Part shown: piece after piece, positions 28,601-36,241 of the stretch | How positions within the stretch are numbered: the first letter of the stretch is position 1 | How the letters are laid out: every line of letters begins with the position of its first letter | Origin: Candidatus Colwelliibacteriota bacterium | GTDB lineage: Bacteria; Patescibacteriota; Minisyncoccia; UBA6257; Colwellbacteraceae | Direction of reading: 5' to 3' | Assembly: GCA_028710275.1 (NCBI GenBank) | Contig: JAQTUL010000005.1 | Coordinates: 1-51,558 of the forward strand | DNA length: 51,558 nt | Notes under the pieces: model-generated | Seen by the model: the letters and a program-made list of their open reading frames with translations, nothing else | The model's database searches: none | Told to the model about the DNA's origin: nothing | Position numbers and translations under genes: made by a program

Positions 28601-28782
28601 ATCCGATGATGTTTGCGAGGTTGGAAGATCTGAGCGATAATACGGAGATATTAGTCTTCAAAGATACACTCGAAAAGACTGCTGATATATGGGTCGACGG
28701 GGTTATCGTTGAGGTCAAAGGCCGTGTTTCAAAAAAAGACGGAGATTCAAAAATAATATGTTACGAAGCAAAAACGATATAG
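25627..28782 (+). CDS. dnaE: DNA polymerase III subunit alpha
   Basis: PHP domain FVHLHVHSHYSLLDG; PDFDTDFADDRRE catalytic region; GTG start. Confidence 0.97.
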   Translation: MKFVHLHVHSHYSLLDGLSKIDDLVNYAQELGMDALAVTDHGNLYGAVEFFKKAKKTGIKPIIGCELYVAHRSRFDKDPKVDNLRYHLTALVKNEIGYKNLTKLVSKAHLEGFYYKPRVDKSLIQDHHEGLIFLSGCFQGEIPRLLGLGRMEEAKAVARWYKDLMGDDFYIELQEHDSDLHEKMVAIAKEVGVKIVATHDSHYLRKEDQSAHEVLLAIQTSNPDGKKGLSMRDYDLSLKSPEEMIEIFKNLPEAIESTTEIADKCDFGFELGKVLLPSFPLPEEYKDMSYDDFLKMEVDKRTPSRYKEVTNAVRERIEYELSVIKTTGYASYFLIVQDFIIWAKEHGIGVGPGRGSGASSIIAYIIGITEVEPLSQDLLFERFLNPFRVSMPDFDTDFADDRREEVVAYVKEKYGEDHVSQIITFGTMAAKAAVRDVGRALGFPYAFVDSISKLMPTVPNSDKSASQLKVFLETIPELKERYENEEDVKRIIDFAIKLEGVARHASVHAAAVVISKDPLTEYTAVQRSPQDENSTISQFEMHAIEEIGLLKMDFLGLKNLTVIQNTVRLVEARHGIKLDMNDLPMEDKDTFALIARGENIGVFQFEGSGMTRWLTAMKADRFDDLIAMVALYRPGPMEFIPTYIARKHGKEEITYLHPKMEPILGDTYGIMIYQEQLLIAAQKLAGFTIGEADILRKAVGKKIKSLLDEQSEKFISGAEEVLGSRKLGEDIWHLIEPFARYGFNKAHSVCYALIGYQTAYLKAHYPVEFMTALLNNDSDDIERIAVIVNDCKRQNIPVLPPDINSSYTEFYPEGDRNIRFGLNAIKNIGSNIAAAIVEEKMKGGPFTNLEEFITRVNHKDLNRKSLENLAKAGAIDSMGIERRKIIMNIEDIVKTAGTYRKSQQSAQTSLFSGAPKITLRLKEFAPATRAEKLGWEKELLGLFISDHPLRGFKHNGNGVVPIRTLPKMHDRENVKVAGLVTQITRITTKTGDPMMFARLEDLSDNTEILVFKDTLEKTADIWVDGVIVEVKGRVSKKDGDSKIICYEAKTI

Positions 28783-30575
28783 AGAAAGCCCGCCATTCTC
28801 TTTCACATGTGTTGGCGATCGCCTTCAGGGAAAAATTCCCCAAGGCAAAGCTCGGAATCGGACCCGCAATCGATAACGGCTTCTATTACGATTTCGACGT
28901 AAAGAACGCCTCTGAAGAGGATCTCGCAGGGATTGAAGGTCGTATGAGAGACCTGATTGCCAAGGGACTTAAGTTTGAGAAAGAGGCAGTGACCCCGGCA
29001 GCCGCGAAAAAGATTTTCGCCGATGAGCCTTATAAGCTTGAACTCGTTGAAGAATTAAAAAAAGCTAAGAAACCTATCACTGTCTACAAGACGACCGTAA
29101 AGGGATCAAAAGACCCTATCTTCGTCGATCTCTGTGCCGGACCCCATATCACCCACATCGCTGACATTGAACTAGGAAGCTTTAAGCTGACTAAGCTCGC
29201 CGGGGCCTACTGGAAGGGAGATGAGAAGAATAAGATGTTGACCCGCGTCTACGGATTGGCATTCGCGACAAAAGAGGAATTAGATGATTATTTAAAACTG
29301 CTTGAAGAAGCCGATAAAAGAAACCATAGGAAGATCGGCGCCGAACAAAAGCTTTTTTATATAGAACCGAACACCGTAGGGCTAGGCCTTGTGATGTGGC
29401 AGCCTAAAGGCGCTATGTTATGGAGGGTAATGGAGGATTTTTGGTATAGAGCCCACATCAAGGGTGGTTACGAGCTTGTAAGGACCCCTCATATCGGAAG
29501 CCGCAAGCTCTGGGAGACATCAGGGCATTGGGGATTCTATTCAGATAGCATGTATCCCCCACTTGAGGTCGGCACAAGCCTTGAAGACATGAAGCAGGGA
29601 AAGAAAGCGAAGATAAAGGAAGAATATCTTCTTAAACCGATGAACTGCCCTTTTCATGTCTCTCTCTATAAATCAGCTGTTAGAAGTTACAGAGAACTCC
29701 CAATCAGATGGGCGGAGTGCGGAACTGTCTATCGTTATGAGAAGAGCGGTGAACTCTCCGGTCTTACTCGCGTCCGTGGCTTTACTCAGGATGACGCTCA
29801 CATAATCTGTGCAAAAGACCAGGTAAAAGACGAATTAAAGAGGGTCGTTGGGTTCATTAAAATGATCTTCGGCACCTTTGGTTTTCATGATTATAAGGTC
29901 TATCTCTCAATGAGAGATCCCAAGAATAAGACCAAATATGCCGGAAACGATGAGGGCTGGAGATTTACACAGAAAGTCTTGGAGGAAGTTGCCAAGGAAG
30001 AAAACCTTGATTACACAAAAGAAGAAGGAGAAGCCGCATTCTATGGCCCTAAGCTCGATTTCAAGATAAAGGATATCTTAGGGCGAGAGTGGCAATGCTC
30101 TACGCTTCAGTTCGACTTTAACCTGCCAGAACGTTTCGATCTTTCGTTCATAAATGACAAAGGAAAGGAGGAGCGACCGTATATGCTTCACCGGGCCCTC
30201 TTTGGATCTTTCGAAAGATTCATCGGTCTTCTTATTGAGCATTATGCCGGAGCTTTTCCACTTTGGCTCTCTCCAATTCAGGCCGCCATCCTGCCGATAA
30301 GCGATAAACAGCTCGGATATGCAAAGGAAATAGCAGATGCTCTTCGCGAGAAAGACATTAGAGTCGTTCTGAACGCTGATAACGAAACTCTCGGAAAGCG
30401 CATTCGTAATTCAGAGATGGAGAAGATACCGTATATCCTAATCGTTGGAGATAAGGAGATAGAATCCAAGACGGTCTCCGTCCGTCGCAGCGGTAAAGGC
30501 GATGTTGGAGCCATGACCGCTCCCGACCTCATCGAAAAGCTTACAAAAGAAATAGAGGAGAAAGCTTCAGAATAA
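28758..30575 (+). CDS. thrS: Threonyl-tRNA synthetase lacking an N-terminal TGS domain
   Basis: Starts near editing-domain motif HSLSH; class II motifs MNCPFHVSLYKS, RGFTQDDAHI. Confidence 0.95.
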   Translation: MLRSKNDIEKARHSLSHVLAIAFREKFPKAKLGIGPAIDNGFYYDFDVKNASEEDLAGIEGRMRDLIAKGLKFEKEAVTPAAAKKIFADEPYKLELVEELKKAKKPITVYKTTVKGSKDPIFVDLCAGPHITHIADIELGSFKLTKLAGAYWKGDEKNKMLTRVYGLAFATKEELDDYLKLLEEADKRNHRKIGAEQKLFYIEPNTVGLGLVMWQPKGAMLWRVMEDFWYRAHIKGGYELVRTPHIGSRKLWETSGHWGFYSDSMYPPLEVGTSLEDMKQGKKAKIKEEYLLKPMNCPFHVSLYKSAVRSYRELPIRWAECGTVYRYEKSGELSGLTRVRGFTQDDAHIICAKDQVKDELKRVVGFIKMIFGTFGFHDYKVYLSMRDPKNKTKYAGNDEGWRFTQKVLEEVAKEENLDYTKEEGEAAFYGPKLDFKIKDILGREWQCSTLQFDFNLPERFDLSFINDKGKEERPYMLHRALFGSFERFIGLLIEHYAGAFPLWLSPIQAAILPISDKQLGYAKEIADALREKDIRVVLNADNETLGKRIRNSEMEKIPYILIVGDKEIESKTVSVRRSGKGDVGAMTAPDLIEKLTKEIEEKASE

Positions 30576-30583
30576 GCCGCGCA

Positions 30584-30615
30584 AAAACACCTCTGAAACT
30601 CAGGGGTGTTTTTGT
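30584..30615 (+). terminator. Terminator of thrS
   Basis: AAAAACACCTCTGAAACTCAGGGGTGTTTTTG. Confidence 0.85.
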
Positions 30616-30632
30616 ATTTATGAAATCTTTTT

Positions 30633-30661
30633 TTGACTTTGACGGACCGGTATTGTATCTT
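30633..30661 (+). promoter_or_regulatory. Promoter TTGACT-N17-TATCTT
   Basis: Between the thrS terminator and the ncRNA candidate. Confidence 0.5.
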
Positions 30662-30667
30662 TTATGA

Positions 30668-30848
30668 AGTTCGTTTAAAGACGTCAGTTTAACCACGGAG
30701 ACCTCCGGAATATATCCGGTCGCACAACATCCCTTATTCGGAATTCTCAAGAAACAAGAAGGTCACCTCCTTTTTTAAAGAACCCTGTAACTATTTGTCC
30801 GAAAGGCTCCGTGTTGGAAGACGCCCACTATTTGTGAGGCGTCTTTTT
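30668..30848 (+). ncRNA. Candidate structured noncoding RNA (about 180 nt)
   Basis: Promoter upstream, terminator AGACGCC...GGCGTCTTTTT at the end, internal CACGGAG/CTCCGTG pairing, no convincing ORF on the + strand. Confidence 0.45.
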
Positions 30849-31133
30849 ATTCTTTTTTCGATACGCAATGCTTTTTGTGATTGCTATCCCAATCAATAAC
30901 CATCCCAATAACGATAGACTGACAATGAAATATATGTCATATCCGATATAGCATGGAGCGGAAGATGCGGCATTACTCATACAGGGGAAGAAATAATTAA
31001 CAGTTCTCCCTAAAAAGACATATATATTATCCAAAAAAGCGGCTACAAAACACAAAAGGGCTCCTATCATATAGATGCCGACGGTCTTTATCGGTCCTTT
31101 CATTGCTTTCATTTTAACAGAATATGACGCCAT
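30828..31133 (-). CDS. Hypothetical small membrane protein
   Basis: 101 aa with at least two hydrophobic segments and a basic C-terminus. Confidence 0.5.
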   Translation of the reverse strand: MASYSVKMKAMKGPIKTVGIYMIGALLCFVAAFLDNIYVFLGRTVNYFFPCMSNAASSAPCYIGYDIYFIVSLSLLGWLLIGIAITKSIAYRKKNKKTPHK

Positions 31134-31206
31134 ATGTTTAATGGCTGCATTCTATTCCGGATACGGTTAAATGACATCGTTCATATATTCTGTTAATTTA
31201 AAATCT

Positions 31207-32064
31207 ATGTCGGTAAAAAAGATTCCGAAGATAATAGTGGTATTAGGCCCAACCGCCTCCGGAAAGTCTGACCTGGCGGTCGAGCTGGCTCTAAAAAACA
31301 ATGGAGAGATAATCTCTGCAGATTCGAGACAGGTATATAGAGGGCTTGATATCGGGTCCGGAAAAGTGACTGATGAAGAGATGAGAGGCATTAATCATTA
31401 CCTTTTAGATGTCGTATCTCCTAAAGAGATATTTTCCGCCTCCGATTATGCCAAACTCGCTCGCAGGGCCGTCGACAATATTATAAGCCGAGGCAAACTC
31501 CCGATAGTCTGTGGCGGCACGGGTTTCTATATCGACGCTCTTCTGTATGAAGATTCCGTCGCCCCCATTCCGCCAAATCCGGAAATCAGAAAAAAGATTG
31601 ATAAATTACCGACCGAAGATCTGGCTAAAATGCTGTCAGGCTTGGACCCTGACCGCTTCGCCTCGATTGACACACATAATCGTGTCCGTCTTATCCGTGC
31701 CTTAGAAATAGTTCTTTCGACAGGTAAACCCGTCCCGAAACTAGAAAAAAAGCTTCGTTACGACGCCAAAAAGATCGGTATCATGTGGCCATTAAGCATA
31801 CTTGATGAGCGAATCGAGATAAGGTTAGACCAAAGGCTTAAAGACGGAATGACTGATGAAGTCGAAAGGCTTCATAAAAAAGGATTATCGTGGAAACGCC
31901 TTTACGACCTCGGTCTCGAATACCGATATATTTCGCTGTACCTGCGCGGAAAGATAAGCTACGACGAAATGAGAAATCAGCTTCTCACGGCAATAAGGCA
32001 GTATGCCAGAAGGCAGATGACCTGGTTTAAGAGAGATAAAGAGATAAAATGGATCAGAAAATAA
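31207..32064 (+). CDS. miaA: tRNA dimethylallyltransferase
   Basis: VLGPTASGKSDLAVELA, ISADSRQVYRGLDIGSGKV; start at MSVKK. Confidence 0.95.
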   Translation: MSVKKIPKIIVVLGPTASGKSDLAVELALKNNGEIISADSRQVYRGLDIGSGKVTDEEMRGINHYLLDVVSPKEIFSASDYAKLARRAVDNIISRGKLPIVCGGTGFYIDALLYEDSVAPIPPNPEIRKKIDKLPTEDLAKMLSGLDPDRFASIDTHNRVRLIRALEIVLSTGKPVPKLEKKLRYDAKKIGIMWPLSILDERIEIRLDQRLKDGMTDEVERLHKKGLSWKRLYDLGLEYRYISLYLRGKISYDEMRNQLLTAIRQYARRQMTWFKRDKEIKWIRK

Positions 32065-32091
32065 TTCCATTTTTAATGTATAATTTTTAAT

Positions 32092-33270
32092 ATGTCTCTT
32101 AGTCAAAGAGCAAGTATTAATAGCTTCACTCTCGTGGAGCTATTAATTGTAATAGCCATCCTGGCTGTCCTCGCGGCCGCCGTCGTGGTTGTTATTAATC
32201 CTGCAGAGCTCCTGGCACAGGCTAGGGATTCTCAGAGAACGGCCGATATGAAAGCGCTAAACGATGTTATAAATCTTCTGATTGTCGACAGCCCTTCGAC
32301 GACGTTAGGAACGTTTCAAAAGGTCTATGTTTCCATTCCAGACACTTCTGCGACATGCGCAAATATAACCAGTCTTCCTTCCCTTCCTGCGGGATGGACA
32401 TATAACTGTGTCACGGACTCTAACCTGAAAAAAATAGATGGAACAGGATGGATACCGATAGATCTATCGGCTATAAAAGGAGGATCCCCTGTCCCTTCTC
32501 TTCCTATTGATCCCATGAACGATGCCTCGTCTCTGAAATATTATTCCTTCACCGTCGATAATGCAGGAGTAAAATACAAAGTTCAGGCACCGATCGAATC
32601 CATACGTCACGCCGCTAATGCCGGAAACGACGGAGGAATAGATCCCTCATCAATCGAAATAGGAACCATTCTTGCAAATGCCCCATTCATCAGCGGCATC
32701 GTCGGATTATGGAAATTTGAAGAAGGCGCCGGGGCCTCGGTCATCGATTACTCCGGCTTTGGTAATAATCTCTCATGGACCGGGACCGGAACACATTATC
32801 TATCCGGAAAAGTAGGATATTCCGGTCAGTTCAATGGAACCGATGATTATGCTCAAGGGGCTCTAACTGCTTATTCTCAATTCACTGTCACCGCCATTAT
32901 AAAACCTAATCTATTAGGCAGGGAACAGCATGTCGGAGACTACACGGCTACCCAATTCTATTTCGGGTCAAGCAATAAGCTTGGAACCGCCTCATGGAGC
33001 ACAGCAGCTGGAAACACCCTTATGACGACTGGAACTTGGTACCATATAGCAATAGTGAGAGATTCGCGCGGAGTACAGCTCTATCTCAATGGCCAGAAGG
33101 ATGGAAATTTAGGAAGTCTCGGTTCATCCCCTTCTACTCCGTTCGTCATAGGAGATCTTCCCGGGCATGGAGGTTCATATAAGTTTAATGGGTTAATCGA
33201 TGAGGTCACTGTATACCGCCGCGCTCTTTCTCCCGGAGAAGTTCTTGCCTCATATCTCGCGACAAAATAA
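32092..33270 (+). CDS. Type IV pilin-like protein with C-terminal LamG/concanavalin-like domain
   Basis: FTLVELLIVIAILAVLAA prepilin N-terminus; LWKFEEGAGASVIDYSGFGNNLSW...LYLNGQKDG...GLIDEVTVYRRALSPGEV. Confidence 0.85.
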   Translation: MSLSQRASINSFTLVELLIVIAILAVLAAAVVVVINPAELLAQARDSQRTADMKALNDVINLLIVDSPSTTLGTFQKVYVSIPDTSATCANITSLPSLPAGWTYNCVTDSNLKKIDGTGWIPIDLSAIKGGSPVPSLPIDPMNDASSLKYYSFTVDNAGVKYKVQAPIESIRHAANAGNDGGIDPSSIEIGTILANAPFISGIVGLWKFEEGAGASVIDYSGFGNNLSWTGTGTHYLSGKVGYSGQFNGTDDYAQGALTAYSQFTVTAIIKPNLLGREQHVGDYTATQFYFGSSNKLGTASWSTAAGNTLMTTGTWYHIAIVRDSRGVQLYLNGQKDGNLGSLGSSPSTPFVIGDLPGHGGSYKFNGLIDEVTVYRRALSPGEVLASYLATK

Positions 33271-33276
33271 CACTGA

Positions 33277-33305
33277 AAAAATCCGCCTCTCGGGCGGATT
33301 TTTTA
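33277..33305 (+). terminator. Terminator after the pilin-like gene
   Basis: AAAATCCGCCTCTCGGGCGGATTTTTTA. Confidence 0.85.
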
Positions 33306-33309
33306 TAAA

Positions 33310-34764
33310 TTATTTTAATTCTTTTTCCAGAACGGTTTTCACTACCCCCGGGTTTCCTTGTCCTTTAAGTCTGGCCATCGTCTGACCAATCATGAATTGC
33401 AGAGCATTCTCTTTACCTTTCTTGAAATCAGCGACCGCGGCAGGATTTGCCTCCATAACAGCTTTGGCCGCTTCGAGTATCGAACCTTCGTCTGAAACCT
33501 GTTTTAATCCCCTGACTTCGATTATATTTTTGGGATCGGTTCCGTCCGAGAACATCTCTCTAAGTATGTCTTTTGCCATACGGCTCGTTACTTCATTATT
33601 TACGATGAGGATAACAAGATCAGAAAGATTTTCCGGAGTTATTTTAACATCTTCTATATTTAGAACGTTAAGCTCATTCATGAGACCTTTAAGATCCGCT
33701 AAAATATAGTTTGCGGCCAACGTTATAGCTTTCTGCTTGTTTTCATCGCTCCATTCAGCTGTTTCTTCGGCAACCTCAGAAGATACTTCTTCAAAATAGT
33801 TAGCAAGAGCCCTATCGTCGGTTAAGCCGATTGCCTGCGCTTCGCTTATACCAAACTCTGAGATGAAACGCGCGCGCTTTTCCATGGGCATCTCAGGTAC
33901 CCCTCTCCTTATCTCTTCGATATCAATGAAGTTCTTATCTGATAGATCTATCGGTGCAAGATCCGGTTCCGGATGATAACGATAATCATGAGCTTGCTCC
34001 TTACTCCTTTGACTGAATGTCTCAGCCTTTATCTGATTCCATCCTCTTGTCTCCTGTATAACTTTTTCTCCCTTATCCAATATCTCCGACTGCCTCTTTA
34101 TCTCGTAGTTTATGGCATCCCCTAATGACCTGAAAGAATTAAGATTTTTAACCTCGGCCTTAGTTCCTAATTTTTCAGTCCCTTCTGGTCGCACCGAGAT
34201 ATTAGCCTCAAGTCTCATTTCTCCTTTTTCCATATCGGCATTACAGATACCGAGATAGCGAAGTATAAGTTGCAATTCTTTCGCGAACTTAACGGCCTCA
34301 TCACCACTAGAGATAACAGGCTCTGTCACAAGCTCCATTAAAGGAACGCTTGCACGATTGAAATCCACAAGTGTCGCCCCATCAGATGCATGCATTAGTT
34401 TTCCGGCGTCCTCTTCCAGGTGAACCCGTGTCAATTCTACCCCGGCAAGCTTTCCTCCTCTTACGAATGGATGCTCATATTGGGATATTTGATAACCCTT
34501 TGGTAAATCGGGATAAAAATAGCTCTTGCGGTCGAATATGGACAAAGAGGGTATCTCTCCGCCCAAAGACATCCCGAATTTTATTATCGATCTTATTGCC
34601 TCCTTGTTCGCAACCGGCATCGTCCCTGGGTGCCCGAGACATATCGGACAAACATTAGTGTTAGGACGAAGGTCTCCGCTCTCATTAGGACAGCGGCAGA
34701 ACATCTTGGTAGCGGTATTAAGTTCCATATGGACCTCAAGACCTATGGTCGGAATATACTTCAT
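33310..34764 (-). CDS. gatB: Asp/Glu-tRNA amidotransferase subunit B
   Basis: MKYIPTIGLEVHMELNTATKMFCRC; C-terminal GatB/YqeY domain. Confidence 0.95.
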   Translation of the reverse strand: MKYIPTIGLEVHMELNTATKMFCRCPNESGDLRPNTNVCPICLGHPGTMPVANKEAIRSIIKFGMSLGGEIPSLSIFDRKSYFYPDLPKGYQISQYEHPFVRGGKLAGVELTRVHLEEDAGKLMHASDGATLVDFNRASVPLMELVTEPVISSGDEAVKFAKELQLILRYLGICNADMEKGEMRLEANISVRPEGTEKLGTKAEVKNLNSFRSLGDAINYEIKRQSEILDKGEKVIQETRGWNQIKAETFSQRSKEQAHDYRYHPEPDLAPIDLSDKNFIDIEEIRRGVPEMPMEKRARFISEFGISEAQAIGLTDDRALANYFEEVSSEVAEETAEWSDENKQKAITLAANYILADLKGLMNELNVLNIEDVKITPENLSDLVILIVNNEVTSRMAKDILREMFSDGTDPKNIIEVRGLKQVSDEGSILEAAKAVMEANPAAVADFKKGKENALQFMIGQTMARLKGQGNPGVVKTVLEKELK

Positions 34765-34913
34765 ATCTCTCGGCATTATAGCGAAAAAAACGGAGGGGTT
34801 AAAGACAGATGGAAACAATGATATCCTTGTACGCCCCTCTCAGCTGTCTGGATATAGGCTTTTATTTACATCTCTATCAGAATGACAGAATAAAAAACAG
34901 TCAGAACAAACAC

Positions 34914-34945
34914 AAAAAAACCCGCAAATTTGCGGGTTTTTTTGA
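34914..34945 (-). terminator. Terminator after rplK
   Basis: AAAACCCGCAAATTTGCGGGTTTTTTT. Confidence 0.85.
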
Positions 34946-35368
34946 TTATTTGATTTCAATTCCCATCGATCTCGCAGTTCCGGCGATAACCTTCTCAGCA
35001 GCCTCGATATCATTAACGTTCAAATCGGCCATTTTCCTTTCAGCGATAGTTCGAAGATCGGCTTTCGTTATCTTGCCTACTTTGTTCTTTTGAGGAACAG
35101 CTGATCCTTTCTCAATCCCAGCAGCCTTACGAAGCATGTCCGAAGCCGGAGGAGTCTTTAACTTGAAGCTGAAACTCCTATCCTCATAGATAGTTATCTC
35201 AGCGGGAACGATATCAGTTCCCATATCCTTAGTTCCGTCGTTGAACTGCTTACAGAAATCTTGAATGTTAATACCGTGCTGTCCGAGAGCCGGACCTACT
35301 GGAGGGGCCGGATTAGCCTTCCCAGCTTGTATCTGGAGTTTTATGGTGGTTTTTATTGCCTTAGCCAT
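34946..35368 (-). CDS. rplK: Ribosomal protein uL11
   Basis: [33 protein letters not shown]. Confidence 0.97.
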   Translation of the reverse strand: MAKAIKTTIKLQIQAGKANPAPPVGPALGQHGINIQDFCKQFNDGTKDMGTDIVPAEITIYEDRSFSFKLKTPPASDMLRKAAGIEKGSAVPQKNKVGKITKADLRTIAERKMADLNVNDIEAAEKVIAGTARSMGIEIK

Positions 35369-35430
35369 GGTGTTTTATAAGCCTGATTAATCTAACTCTT
35401 ATCTATCGGTTTTGCAAATTATATGAAGGA

Positions 35431-36015
35431 TTAGACCTTCTGTATCTGCAAAGCGTCTATCTCGACAGCGGTATCGCGTCCGAATATCGGAACAAGAACC
35501 TTGACCCTTCCTTTTGACTCATCTATCTCGGCTATCTTACCGTCTGAATCCTTGAAAGGTCCGTCTACTATTTTGACAAGCTCTCCGATGTGATAATCAA
35601 CCTTGAATCCTGTCTCTTCGCCTCCCATCTTCATGAGGAGAGTGTCGACTTCTTCCTTTGAGAGAGGGGTCGGAGTAGTGCTGTCGGCTCCGACAAAGCC
35701 TGTGACACGAGGGGTATTCCTTACGATATACCAAGTATCGGGACTCATTATCATTTCGACGAGTACATACCCGGGGTATATTTTCTCTTCGGTCTCCGCT
35801 CGCTTACCATTTTTAATCCTTACCTTCTTGGTCTTTGGGACCATGACGGTGAATATCCTGTCATTTACACCGAGAGAATCAACTCTCTGACGGAGATATC
35901 TGGCTACAGCATCTTCATAACCGGAGTAGGTGTGTACAGCAAACCATTGACGGGATTCCTGGTCGGCCGTCATGGTCGATTGCTGTGCGGCCTGCTGTTG
36001 CTTTGTATTCTTCAT
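35431..36015 (-). CDS. nusG: Transcription termination/antitermination protein NusG
   Basis: WFAVHTYSGYEDAV...IYPGYVLVEMIM, KOW motif. Confidence 0.96.
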   Translation of the reverse strand: MKNTKQQQAAQQSTMTADQESRQWFAVHTYSGYEDAVARYLRQRVDSLGVNDRIFTVMVPKTKKVRIKNGKRAETEEKIYPGYVLVEMIMSPDTWYIVRNTPRVTGFVGADSTTPTPLSKEEVDTLLMKMGGEETGFKVDYHIGELVKIVDGPFKDSDGKIAEIDESKGRVKVLVPIFGRDTAVEIDALQIQKV

Positions 36016-36023
36016 TTATAGCC

Positions 36024-36212
36024 TTATATCTTGATGATGAATTTCTCTACGAGCTGAAGGAACCCATAATCGGCGGCACCAAGAAACGCAGCCATCAGAA
36101 TGGAAAAGACCATAACGGTCAACGCAAGTCTTATGGTTTCCTTCTTTGTCGGCCAGGTTATGGCCTGGAATTCTGCTGTGGCGCTCTTAACTATCGAGTT
36201 CAAAGGCTTCAT
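36024..36212 (-). CDS. secE: Preprotein translocase subunit SecE
   Basis: 62 aa, FQAITWPTKKETIRLALTVMVFSILMAAFLG. Confidence 0.9.
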   Translation of the reverse strand: MKPLNSIVKSATAEFQAITWPTKKETIRLALTVMVFSILMAAFLGAADYGFLQLVEKFIIKI

Positions 36213-36241
36213 TTTATCGGTTAAATCTATAATTTTTGAGG

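Noticed and set aside
30541-30750. 69-aa minus-strand ORF over the orphan RNA
   Set aside because: Reads through the thrS terminator and thrS 3' end antisense; not accepted as a gene, though kept as an alternative explanation for the SD-like site.
30755-30778. 16S rRNA 3'-end fragment
   Set aside because: Only the CACCTCCTTT tail-like segment matches; no upstream 16S helix 44/45 sequence is present.
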